In this document: piece by piece, positions 16,101-24,485 of the stretch | Numbering within the stretch: the stretch's first letter is position 1 | Layout: each line of letters begins with the position of its first letter | From: Desulfoscipio gibsoniae DSM 7213 | Lineage (GTDB): Bacteria > Bacillota > Desulfotomaculia > Desulfotomaculales > Desulfallaceae | Assembly (NCBI RefSeq): GCF_000233715.2 | Contig: NC_021184.1 | Coordinates: forward strand, 4,791,530 to 4,855,529 | DNA length: 64,000 nt | Direction of reading: 5' to 3' | The notes under the pieces: model-generated | The model's input: only the letters and a program-made list of their open reading frames with translations | What the model was told of the DNA's origin: nothing | Database searches by the model: none | Translations under genes and position numbers: made by a program

Positions 16101-17923
16101 TTATTTTCATCCTTTAAGCCATAGATTTCAAAATAATATCCATGATATTCAACAATTTTGGTTTCCATTATTCGATAGTACCTGAGCAAATGGTTTAACT
16201 CTAATTCCTTGTCACCAACCCAAAACATGTAGATATAGTAAGCATTTGCTGGTTTATTAGATTCATTTATATCCCAAACACAAAATGTTTCAGGTTGAAA
16301 AGCATTATCTTTTTTCAATGTCCTTTTTAAAGTGGTCCTATCGATATATACAGAAGTGTAGGGGCCTGCGCCATTAAAGTGCGTAAACCAGTCAACTTCA
16401 CTCAGTATAATTTTTGTATCCTCTGTTATGTTTATGGCCAGGTTAAACTTATCTAATAATTTATCTATCACCAGGTATTCAGCATTGTAGGTTAGACCAT
16501 CTCCGGGGCCTATATTAAGCAATTGTTGTTTGCCGATGGTGGTAGTTCCGAAAAATGCTTTAGATAATGGATCAATAGTCTTAAATGTCTGCAGGAACGA
16601 TAAAATTAACAGGACAGATAGTATTACTATACGTATTTTTTTACTTTGAAAGATACTTAACAGAGCGTGGTAGCTAAAAATCAGTAAAAAAAACACTGAC
16701 GGAAGCACGTATCTTGGGTTGGTATGGGTTATATATAGTAAATTAAAGATAACAAAACTCAAGTATGTAATGACAAATGCCTTGAGCATGGCATTACGTT
16801 CTGAGTTCGGGTTTATGACAGACAAACCAACTCCGGCTGGCCAAAGGAATGACTTAATTATATATAATACAACTAACAGGGTTTGTATCCAGCTGAAGTT
16901 CAATATAAACATTTGCCCAAAGCGTTCTTTCATTAACCAATAATCAAAGCCAAAGGAATTAAATTCACTACCGCTCCATTGAACGGAACCGTCCCCCCAC
17001 AGCAATCCCCCGGTAAAGAACAGGTATATTGAAAAAAACATTACAGGTAAGAATAAACAAATAAATTGTTTTATACTGTTGTCGCCAATTCGCTCGCCCG
17101 GTGCATTATTATTGTTATAGACCAACTGATTAATATATTTAAAAAATAAATACACCAAAACAAATAAAAGGTATAGCAATACTCCGGGTTCTTTAGAAAA
17201 CACCAGTATCGTAGCTAAAAAAACAAATAAAGTCATACGCTTATATAGTAATGCATAAATGGATGCCGTCCAAAAGACCAGTAGGGGAAAGTCTATACTA
17301 AAGGTAAGGGAAACACCAAAAAATAACGGGTTAAAGGCAAATAAAGCTGTTAATATCGTATTTTCAATTCTATTATCCTTGTAAAAAAAGATTAAAATTT
17401 TATAAAATGATCCTATGGCTAAAAGAGCTAATATTAAATTTTCCAAATTTAATATATAGTGATTTCCCCAGTCTATAAATTGCCCAAGCGACATTAAGAT
17501 TGCATACCCCATTGAGGGATGTCCGAACCAGTTAAAATTATTTATAAAACTGCTCCAGCTAAAATCAAAATATTGCACGCATTTTAATAGTTGGCTAAAA
17601 TAAAATGCTCCATCCCAGCGCAGTATGCAATAAAGAAAGCATAACTTTATAACAGCATATATGGCGATTATTATTAGAACAGGGTGGTTTTTAATAAGCC
17701 TAATAATTATTGATATAATTTCCCTTGGATTGCAATTTTTTCTAAATTCATTGGCAATTTTTAAAGTTAGCACCATGCAAACAGCATTAAGCAAGAAAGT
17801 TAAAATAATAACAAGTAACGACAGGTCTTGCCTACTGGTAAATGGCGAATAAAGAGCCAAATCAAAAAACAAAGCACCAACAAGAGTTATTAACCATAAG
17901 TCACTTATCAATACATACTGCAT
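16097..17923 (-). CDS. GtrC-like polytopic glycosyltransferase
   Basis: A very hydrophobic protein of about 608 residues with some ten membrane helices and a soluble C-terminal portion. The first extracytoplasmic loop has RWDGAFYFSQLL, an Asp-containing motif like those of GT-C (dolichyl-phosphate-dependent) enzymes. In GtrABC systems the third protein is a variable GT-C transferase that moves the flipped hexose onto the acceptor glycan, which fits its place between GtrA and GtrB homologues. I prefer the ATG at 17923, with GAGG about 10 bases before it; the frame is open to 17986. Even so it overlaps the end of gtrA by 23 bases. The gene is markedly A+T rich. Confidence 0.75.
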   Translation of the reverse strand: MQYVLISDLWLITLVGALFFDLALYSPFTSRQDLSLLVIILTFLLNAVCMVLTLKIANEFRKNCNPREIISIIIRLIKNHPVLIIIAIYAVIKLCFLYCILRWDGAFYFSQLLKCVQYFDFSWSSFINNFNWFGHPSMGYAILMSLGQFIDWGNHYILNLENLILALLAIGSFYKILIFFYKDNRIENTILTALFAFNPLFFGVSLTFSIDFPLLVFWTASIYALLYKRMTLFVFLATILVFSKEPGVLLYLLFVLVYLFFKYINQLVYNNNNAPGERIGDNSIKQFICLFLPVMFFSIYLFFTGGLLWGDGSVQWSGSEFNSFGFDYWLMKERFGQMFILNFSWIQTLLVVLYIIKSFLWPAGVGLSVINPNSERNAMLKAFVITYLSFVIFNLLYITHTNPRYVLPSVFFLLIFSYHALLSIFQSKKIRIVILSVLLILSFLQTFKTIDPLSKAFFGTTTIGKQQLLNIGPGDGLTYNAEYLVIDKLLDKFNLAINITEDTKIILSEVDWFTHFNGAGPYTSVYIDRTTLKRTLKKDNAFQPETFCVWDINESNKPANAYYIYMFWVGDKELELNHLLRYYRIMETKIVEYHGYYFEIYGLKDENK

Positions 17924-18308
17924 TTTTGGTTTCCTCAATTCCAAAACTCCAATATTTATGGGCTGTAAAACTAACAACACTAACAAAAGAAAGCGAAAAA
18001 ACCTGCGACATCAAAACACCAAACCCGCCGATATCTATCAATATAAACATCATAAGTAAATTTATAATAAATGTTGTTATATATACAAAGATGAATTTAA
18101 TAAAATTTTTAAGATTGGTTTTTTTGTTTTCAAACGTCCACAATCTATTCCAAAAGTAGCTATTTAAAACACCAACAACATATGAAACCACCATTGAAAT
18201 AAAATAGTTACATTGCAACAGGGCATAACATATAAAAAAAATAAAAAAACTAATCAAGGTATTCATTGATCCCACAACAATAAATTTTACATACTGCCTT
18301 AAACTCAC
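17901..18308 (-). CDS. GtrA family membrane protein (putative lipid-linked sugar flippase)
   Basis: A 135-residue protein with four predicted membrane segments, matching the GtrA/DPMS fold: QYVKFIVVGSMNTLISFFIF at the start (the K/R-F-x-x-VG-x-x-N-T pattern), then NSYFWNRLWTF and the closing AHKYWSF. GtrA proteins are thought to flip undecaprenyl-phosphate-hexose to the outer face. It is the first gene of the gtrA-gtrC-gtrB-like minus-strand unit, and its end overlaps the next gene. GTTCTCC upstream reads GGAGAAC on the minus strand, a good ribosome site close to the ATG. Confidence 0.9.
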   Translation of the reverse strand: MSLRQYVKFIVVGSMNTLISFFIFFICYALLQCNYFISMVVSYVVGVLNSYFWNRLWTFENKKTNLKNFIKFIFVYITTFIINLLMMFILIDIGGFGVLMSQVFSLSFVSVVSFTAHKYWSFGIEETKNAVCIDK

Positions 18309-18439
18309 AAGTTCTCCTTATGAACAATCATTCGTTTGAGCTAACCCACCTATTTCCCTGCTTAAGCATTAAAGCCATTGATATGGTGCCTGATACCACC
18401 AAAATATGATAAAAAAATATAATGTGTCACCGCACCAAG

Positions 18440-18631
18440 CTAGCATATATATCCAAAATGAAGGTTACTTGCATAACCGACCATGCCCGGGGCGGTGGAA
18501 TAAAGGCCGTAATTACCCGGACCTATGGCCCGGGTAATTAAAAGCACTCCTACCAAACCGATCACCATGCCCAATAATTGCCGGGCAGCTAAATAAAAGC
18601 CGTCTTTCAAGATAACGCTACGCAAATTCAT
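18440..18631 (-). pseudogene. N-terminal scrap of a second Wzx flippase
   Basis: The 63-codon frame opens NLRSVILKDGFYLAARQLLG and continues GVLLITRAIGPGNYGLYS. It aligns along its length with the start of the intact flippase at 10708 (KGGAYLIARQGLG, LLLTRSIGPGNYGLF). Similarity fades near GMVGYASNL, and the frame stops soon after, so about 400 residues are missing. It has no good ribosome site. It lies just upstream of the gtrA gene, as though the A+T-rich Gtr module had replaced the rest of the gene. Confidence 0.8.
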
Positions 18632-18723
18632 AATATGCCTAACCCGTTAGATAACCCGGACAGGCCATCTAATTATTTTGTCGCCATTGGGCTGCCGATA
18701 TTAACGTAAGCAACCAATCATTA

Positions 18724-19779
18724 TTACAGTTGCAAATAATCTGCTTCAACTGAAGGGATACGTAGATCTTTATTTTTATTTATTGTTGGAAGCACCGTAT
18801 TTTGGGTAGCAAAATAATCTATGGTCATGGCTATACCACGCTCCAGTGGCACTACCGGATGCCAGCCCAATAGTTTCCTGGCTTTACTGATATCCGGGCA
18901 GCGTCTTGTTGGGTCGTCGGGCGGCAGGGGCCTGTATATAATATTTAACTCTACCCCACACAGGCGGGCGATAATTCCGGCAAATTCCAGAACTGTATAC
19001 TCGTCCGGATTGCCTATATTAATAATTTCACCGTCCGTCTTATCGCTCATCATAGCCCGCCAAAAACCCTCTATTTCATCGGTTACAAAGACAAAACTGC
19101 GTGTCTGGGCGCCGCTGCCATATACCGTCAGGGGTTTCCCCTGCAAAGCCTGACAGATAAAGTTGGGCACCACCCGGCCATCATTTACCTGCATGCGGGG
19201 GCCATAGGTGTTAAAAATTCTTATGATTCTGGCATCCAGACCATAGCGCCGGTGGTATTCCAAAGTCAGCGCTTCCCCAAAACGCTTGCTTTCATCATAA
19301 CAGGCCCGCTCACCGACGGGATTTACATTGCCCCAGTAGTTTTCCGGCTGGGGGTGTACCAGGGGGTTACCATACGCTTCCGATGTACTGGCGAGTAAAA
19401 ATTTGGCACCGTGTTCTAACGCAATATCCAACATTTTTTGGGTGCCGGCACTATTCACCAGCATAGTTTCAAGACTTAACCGACGGTATTCCACCGGGCT
19501 GGCCGGACTGGCCAAATGCCATACATAATCGTAATTTAAACTTGGTAGTTTAAACTCCCCTAATATATCGCCCTCAATAAATATAAAATTTTCCCGGCCC
19601 ACTGTGCGAGCGTTATATAAATTTTCCCAGCTGCCGGTGCAAAAATTATCAATACCAACTACACAATGTCCCTCTAAAAGTAGCCGGTCAACCAAATGAC
19701 TGCCTAAAAAACCCGCTGCTCCCGTCACCATTGATACAGGCCGATTATTCGGGCACGACCATTGTTCTATGCTCGACAA
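18724..19779 (-). CDS. UDP-glucuronate decarboxylase-like SDR (UXS family)
   Basis: An extended short-chain dehydrogenase of about 351 residues. It shows TGAAGFLGSHL (NAD loop), DNFCTGSWENL, WHLASPASPVEY, PENYWGNVNPVGERACYDES with the catalytic Tyr and Lys of Y-x3-K, RIFNTYGPRM and GRVVPNFICQALQGKPLTVY. These are hallmarks of UDP-glucuronate decarboxylase, which makes UDP-xylose from UDP-glucuronate. The UDP-glucose dehydrogenase at 24482 could supply that substrate. The frame is open to GTG at 19800, but GGAGGA sits 7 bases before TTG at 19779, so I place the start there. Confidence 0.9.
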   Translation of the reverse strand: MSSIEQWSCPNNRPVSMVTGAAGFLGSHLVDRLLLEGHCVVGIDNFCTGSWENLYNARTVGRENFIFIEGDILGEFKLPSLNYDYVWHLASPASPVEYRRLSLETMLVNSAGTQKMLDIALEHGAKFLLASTSEAYGNPLVHPQPENYWGNVNPVGERACYDESKRFGEALTLEYHRRYGLDARIIRIFNTYGPRMQVNDGRVVPNFICQALQGKPLTVYGSGAQTRSFVFVTDEIEGFWRAMMSDKTDGEIINIGNPDEYTVLEFAGIIARLCGVELNIIYRPLPPDDPTRRCPDISKARKLLGWHPVVPLERGIAMTIDYFATQNTVLPTINKNKDLRIPSVEADYLQL

Positions 19780-19886
19780 ATCCAATCTCCTCCATATCAC
19801 GATTTTTCATCAATATATTAAGTATGGGCATACATAATATACAAATTGCTGATAAATATAATTGCTTAGATTTATAAATAACAGCA

Positions 19887-20525
19887 TTAATATGCCCCCG
19901 TTTGCTTTAAAACAACTTTGATTGTTTTAAATAGTAATAAAAAATCCAATTTTAAAGACCAGTTTTGCACATACATGGCGTCTAATAATATGCGTTGTTT
20001 AAAGTCCAAATCATTGCGCCCGGAGACTTGCCATAGTCCGGTTATACCAGGGCGTACTGTTAAACCAACATAAAACATATCGTTGCCTTTTTGGCCCTCC
20101 AGCTCATAAAGAGGACGCGGCCTGGGACCGACCAGGCTCATTTCTCCCCGTAGTACATTTATTATTTGTGGCAACTCGTCCAGACTGGTTTTCCTTAAAA
20201 AACTGCCCACACGGGTTACCCGCGGGTCGTTTTTTAGTTTAAAGTTAATTTCCCATTCTTCTCTTAAAGCCTGGTCTTTTTCCAGTGCATGCCGTAAAAC
20301 GTCCCCGGCATTACCTACCATAGTGCGAAATTTCAGGCAACTAAATTCCTTTCCGTTTTTGCCCAGCCTTTTTTGGGTAAATAATACAGGACCCCGGGAG
20401 TCCAATTTAGTTAGTAAAGCAATGATGATAAAAAAAGGAAGGCTGACAGTAAGCAGTAAGAAGCTCAAGGTTAGATCAAAAATACGCTTTAAAAATTGCT
20501 GACCATGAAAAATCAAAAGGTGCAT
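19887..20525 (-). CDS. Priming sugar-phosphate transferase (bacterial sugar transferase family)
   Basis: A 212-residue polyprenyl-phosphate hexose-1-phosphate transferase of the short WbaP/WcaJ-C-terminal type. It has one N-terminal hydrophobic re-entrant helix (about 17-38), then PVLFTQKRLGKNGKEFSCLK, KFRTM, LRKTSLDELPQIINVLRGEM with the catalytic Asp-Glu pair, SLVGPRPRP and RPGITGLWQVSGR. It loads the first sugar phosphate on undecaprenyl phosphate at the inner leaflet. The ATG at 20525 follows GGAGG; a TTG one codon earlier is too close. It is one of two such enzymes in the locus (see 22823-23448). Confidence 0.93.
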   Translation of the reverse strand: MHLLIFHGQQFLKRIFDLTLSFLLLTVSLPFFIIIALLTKLDSRGPVLFTQKRLGKNGKEFSCLKFRTMVGNAGDVLRHALEKDQALREEWEINFKLKNDPRVTRVGSFLRKTSLDELPQIINVLRGEMSLVGPRPRPLYELEGQKGNDMFYVGLTVRPGITGLWQVSGRNDLDFKQRILLDAMYVQNWSLKLDFLLLFKTIKVVLKQTGAY

Positions 20526-20770
20526 CAAGCCTCCTTTAGCTTACATAATCCCAAAATATGTGTATTTAAAAATAATCGTTCCTGTCCCGCCGCTGTTATG
20601 TTAAGGCACTAATACCACGACTTAACACCCAACACTAAATTTACCAATTAGCAACTAATATGCCAGCTTGTACACCACAACACGCTAATCCAATAAAAGC
20701 CAGGGGATATCAATAAGCCTTTGGACATTAACATGGAATAAAGGCCTGTGATTATTCCGTTATGTCTACA

Positions 20771-20812
20771 GTTGAACAAATTAAGGGCCTAAAGGCCCTT
20801 AATTTGTTCAAC
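20771..20812. terminator. 19-bp perfect palindrome after the LCP gene
   Basis: Arms GTTGAACAAATTAAGGGCC (20771-20789) and its exact reverse complement (20794-20812), with loop TAAA. It starts 9 bases past the stop of the minus-strand LCP gene, where a terminator is expected, but no clear T run follows on that strand. The 292-base gap 20529-20821 otherwise shows only a weak flippase-like match at about 20725-20755 (GGCCTTTATTCCA, minus strand). Confidence 0.6.
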
Positions 20813-20821
20813 TATCAATTC

Positions 20822-21766
20822 TCAGCTTTCAACTTTCAACAGCTGGAACCTTAGGGTCTCCAAACCCTCCTGGTCAGCAACCCAGTAACTAATGCCGTTA
20901 ATGTAGTCCGGTTTACCCGGCAAAGTGTGCATAATTAAATTATCGGGTTTTAATTCCCTTGTAAAAAGTGCCAGTTTTAACATATCTACAAAGGACAGGG
21001 ATATTTCCGAACCTTTCCTATATTCCAGATACATTTTGGCCAAATCCAGGCCCCCGGCCTGTTCACGCACTGTTTCCAGCAATGTGCGCAAAAAAAGCTG
21101 CTGCCTTTCAATGCGGGCAATATCTCCTTGGGGCTCATCCCGGCTGTGGATATATTCATAGGCCTGCCTTCCGTCCATTAGCTGCTTGCCGGGTTTAAAA
21201 TGCATATGGTAAGTGATTGTTTCCCTGGGTACGTCAATTTCAATACCGCCCAGTATATCAACCATACGGGCAAAGGTTACATAATCAATGCTCATATAGT
21301 GATCAATCCGTACCCCCATCAATTCTTCCACCGCGGCAACGGTAAGCGGCATGGCACCGTAGGCATGGGCGTGAGCGATTTTTTCCATACCATGCCCGGG
21401 TATACTGGTTCTGGTGTCGCGGGGGATAGATAAAAGGCTGACCTGCTCGCGGTCCGGGTCCACTTGGACTAATATAATTACATCGGCTCGCCAGGGGCCC
21501 GGGCGGGGTGGGCCATTGATAGAAGATGCCTTATCAATACCCACTACCAGTATATTTAAAGGGTCTTTCAATTGGGCGATTTGTGACTTGGGCGTTTTCG
21601 ACTGCTCCAAACTTGCTCCGGTGTCAACGGCGCTTTGACCGGCCTGTGAAACAATGAAAGATTGTAAACTGTTTTTCGCCCAACCGGTATTGTATACAAA
21701 ACCGATCGCAACGATAATTAATAGCACGAGCAGCACCACATATAAAAACCTACTTTTTTTCACCAA
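20822..21766 (-). CDS. LytR-CpsA-Psr (LCP) family glycopolymer ligase
   Basis: A 314-residue membrane-anchored LCP protein. It has one N-terminal transmembrane helix (about 7-25), a linker, then NILVVGIDK, the Arg-rich RADVIILVQVDPD, LLSIPRDTRTSIPGHGMEKI, HAYG, and IEIDVPR, followed by the closing YIHSRDEPQGDIARIERQQ. These Asp and Arg residues bind the polyprenyl pyrophosphate head group. LCP enzymes attach lipid-linked teichoic acids or capsules to peptidoglycan on the outer face, fitting an anchoring role for this glycan. The start is GTG at 21766, with GAGGCGAG upstream. Confidence 0.92.
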   Translation of the reverse strand: MVKKSRFLYVVLLVLLIIVAIGFVYNTGWAKNSLQSFIVSQAGQSAVDTGASLEQSKTPKSQIAQLKDPLNILVVGIDKASSINGPPRPGPWRADVIILVQVDPDREQVSLLSIPRDTRTSIPGHGMEKIAHAHAYGAMPLTVAAVEELMGVRIDHYMSIDYVTFARMVDILGGIEIDVPRETITYHMHFKPGKQLMDGRQAYEYIHSRDEPQGDIARIERQQLFLRTLLETVREQAGGLDLAKMYLEYRKGSEISLSFVDMLKLALFTRELKPDNLIMHTLPGKPDYINGISYWVADQEGLETLRFQLLKVES

Positions 21767-21820
21767 ACTCGCCTCACACTATATTAATCTTTCTATCCTT
21801 ATCTGAAAAAGCTCTGCCGG

Positions 21821-22765
21821 TTATTGATAAAAACCGGGCTCCAGGAGCAGCCAATCCCTGGTTTTAGTCAATCCCTCCCTTATACTCACCGGCTGGCCCA
21901 AATGCAATGTTTGCCTGGCCAAAGTACCGTCTATAACCAGTTGTCTACCATCAGAAGGCATATTTTTTTCTAATATCACCGGGCTGCTGCTATTGGCAAT
22001 TTGCTTGGCCAGCAGCGCCAAATCATACATGGAAACCACCTGATCCCCTGCAATATTGAACACCTGGCCTACTGCAGCCGGGGTTATTAAAACACCAAGC
22101 ACCGCTTGCACGAAATCATCCACGTAGGTATACGTCCTTGACTGCCGGCCCGAGCCGAACACCCGCAAGGGCTGCCCCGCCAGGGCATTCATTAAAAACC
22201 TCACCGGTACGCTAACCCTGGTGTTTTTAGGCCCGTAGATATCCGCCACCCTGAGAATTACCGCCTTTAAGCCGTGACTGTGAGCCAATGTGCGGCACAG
22301 GTATTCCCCCGCAAGTTTCATGGCCCCATGCAACATAACTGGTTCCAGAGGGTGTTTTTCATCTACAGGCACATATTGCTGGTTACCGTATACCGCAATG
22401 GACGAAATATAAACAAACAATGCATTAACGGCGATGGTTTCCTTTAGCAAATTAAACAGCCCGGCCAGGTAATCCACCATTACATCTGTTTCCAGAGAAC
22501 GCTCCCGCATGGCCATGGGAAAAGCGGTATGCACCACGGCATCCACACCGCAACAGGCCTGCCGCACTTTTTTCTCGTCGGCTACACTGCCATTAACCAG
22601 TTCCAGCCGATCCTTAATACCGGCCAGGTTACCCGGCCGGCCCGAGGCAAAATTATCTATCACCCTCACTTGGGCCCCGGAACACGCCAGCGCCTCACAG
22701 AGATGGGAGCCCATAAAGCCCCCACCCCCGGTAACCAGCACCGTCATATCTTTAAGATCCATCAT
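21821..22765 (-). CDS. NAD-dependent epimerase/dehydratase with an atypical active site
   Basis: A 314-residue extended SDR of the UDP-glucose-4-epimerase group. It shows VTGGGGFMGSHL (NAD loop, about 11-22), FASGRPGNL, VYISSIAVYG with the catalytic Ser region, and VADIYGPKN. The usual Y-x3-K motif reads HGAMK here: the catalytic Tyr is His (codon CAT near 22325). Either the enzyme uses another residue or its activity has changed or gone. It has a strong AGGAGG ribosome site 4-7 bases before ATGATG. It sits between the LCP gene and a priming transferase gene on the same strand. Confidence 0.88.
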   Translation of the reverse strand: MMDLKDMTVLVTGGGGFMGSHLCEALACSGAQVRVIDNFASGRPGNLAGIKDRLELVNGSVADEKKVRQACCGVDAVVHTAFPMAMRERSLETDVMVDYLAGLFNLLKETIAVNALFVYISSIAVYGNQQYVPVDEKHPLEPVMLHGAMKLAGEYLCRTLAHSHGLKAVILRVADIYGPKNTRVSVPVRFLMNALAGQPLRVFGSGRQSRTYTYVDDFVQAVLGVLITPAAVGQVFNIAGDQVVSMYDLALLAKQIANSSSPVILEKNMPSDGRQLVIDGTLARQTLHLGQPVSIREGLTKTRDWLLLEPGFYQ

Positions 22766-22822
22766 TTTCCTCCTGTTGCCTTTTATAAAGTAGTCCCAGG
22801 GAACGGCGATTCCCGCTCTCCC

Positions 22823-23448
22823 TCACATTTTCATAAAAGGGTCAACGTCTTTACGATCCGGTTTAGCGGCGGTACTTTTTCTATCAAAAACAGTCCAGGC
22901 TGTTTTTAGTAAAATTTTATAATCCAACAACAGTGAATAATGGTCGATATACCACAAATCCAGTTCAATTCTCTGGGGCCAGTAAAGGGCCACCCGACCG
23001 TTCACCTGGGCCCACCCGGTGATACCGGGCCTGAACTGCAGCCTACGCCTCTGCTCGTCATCGTATTTGGGCAAGTGAAACACGGGGGCAGGCCGGGGGC
23101 CCACCATGCTCATCTCGCCTTTTAAAACGTTAATTAGTTGGGGTAATTCATCAAGGCTGGTTTTGCGCAAAAATTTACCCAGCGGGGTAATCCTGGTATC
23201 ATTCTCCTCCAACAGCATGCCGGAGCCCATAGATTCAGCGTTTTTTACCATACTTCTAAATTTAAGCAAGTAAAAAATTTTACCGTATCTGCCCAGTCTC
23301 TGCTGCCGGTAAATCACTTCCCCGGGTGAGGTTATTTTAATTGCCAGGGTAATGATAACCATAATAGGACTGAAGATGATCAGTAAAACCAAAGATAAAA
23401 TTATATCAAACCATCTTTTAATTACATCATGTGTGTTAATAATGCCAT
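22823..23448 (-). CDS. Priming sugar-phosphate transferase; start region out of frame
   Basis: A second short WbaP-type polyprenyl-phosphate sugar-phosphate transferase: YRQQRLGRYGKIFYLLKFRS, LRKTSLDELPQLINVLKGEM, GPRPAP and RPGITGWAQVNGR are all present. The conserved frame runs upstream through IKRWFDIILSLVLL, the membrane helix, but it has no ATG. The only well-placed start is the ATG at 23448 with GGAGGTGAGC before it, right after the stop of the upstream gene. It reads MALLTHMM and stops. Removing one CA from the ACACACA run would join the two as MALLTHDVIKRWFDI. Without that, only TTG at 23392 is available, which truncates the helix. Confidence 0.82.
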
Positions 23449-23450
23449 GC

Positions 23451-24485
23451 TCACCTCCGATAAGGGGGGAAGAAATCCACCCCGGTATCCGCCTGGGAAA
23501 GAGCGCCTGTTATTTCAGCCACAGCCTCCCGGTTGTGAATTTTTTTACCAATGAAGTACCCGGCTATATCCCCGGAGAAAGTGCTTTTATATTTAAAGAT
23601 ACCGTCATCATCACTTCTGCCGCCGCCCAGTATGAAATACCTGATACCCTGCTTTCGGGCCCACTTGATAACCTCATGTTTGAGTAAATTATTGGGGCGA
23701 TATGGGAAGTACTCCGCCAGGGTACCTCCTAAAAAGGAATGTACATAATGCTGGTTGTAAATCAGCAACTCGGTGGATACAATTTTTCCATGTAGCCAAG
23801 CCTGGGCATAAACGTAACGGTTTTGCATACCCTGGTGTAACCGGTTAAAAAAGTCAAGGGAGAAATAATAAAACCGGTCGGCCTGATTTCTATCCATGGT
23901 TTGCCTGTAAATATTCATAAATTCTGCAAAATGTCGGGGTGATGATTCGATGGTCACCGACACACCCTCACGCAGTGCTTTTTTTACGTTTTTCCGGTTG
24001 CTGCGCTGGTAACCCGACCAGATTTCATCCGGTTTTTTAGATAGATCGATAAATACCACAGTGGAGTTTCTTTGCACATCAACCAGGTCACACATTGGTA
24101 CATGGTTTTGAAGCAAAGGGTGAAAGCGAATAAATTCGGTAATAATTTTGTTCTCCCGGCAGTATTGTTTAAAGCAAGCGTAGAAATCATTGATTATATT
24201 TACATCCACTGCACGTGAATACAGGGGGCCGCCATAACCATAAGGGGATGTTATATCGTAATATGTTTGACCTATGCCCGGTGGGCTGTGTACCCTGCGC
24301 AAGATGTAGGGATAAACGACTACTTGGGTACCCTTTTCATAAACAAATAGCCTGGCATCACCTTCACGGCTGAAAGTTTGTGCATACCCGGGAGTAAAAT
24401 ATATATCCGGGGCCGGCGTTTTTTCTAAAAAGGCCAGCCAGGCAGCGCTCTCTTTAGCACTTAGTGTACGATACTTTGCCATCAT
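23451..24485 (-). CDS. FemAB-like aminoacyl/acyl transferase (GNAT fold)
   Basis: A 344-residue protein resembling the FemAB family found in exopolysaccharide clusters. It has PAPDIYFTPGYAQTF near the N-terminus, DITSPYGYGGPLY (about 84-96), then WSGYQRSNRKNVKKALREGV and the closing LGGGRSDDDGIFKYKSTFSG, a strong signature of this group. Family members move amino acids or acyl groups onto peptidoglycan or glycan precursors. The acceptor here is unknown. It overlaps the stop of the UDP-glucose dehydrogenase gene by 4 bases. Its stop carries the ribosome site of the next gene, so the three are coupled. Confidence 0.85.
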   Translation of the reverse strand: MMAKYRTLSAKESAAWLAFLEKTPAPDIYFTPGYAQTFSREGDARLFVYEKGTQVVVYPYILRRVHSPPGIGQTYYDITSPYGYGGPLYSRAVDVNIINDFYACFKQYCRENKIITEFIRFHPLLQNHVPMCDLVDVQRNSTVVFIDLSKKPDEIWSGYQRSNRKNVKKALREGVSVTIESSPRHFAEFMNIYRQTMDRNQADRFYYFSLDFFNRLHQGMQNRYVYAQAWLHGKIVSTELLIYNQHYVHSFLGGTLAEYFPYRPNNLLKHEVIKWARKQGIRYFILGGGRSDDDGIFKYKSTFSGDIAGYFIGKKIHNREAVAEITGALSQADTGVDFFPPYRR

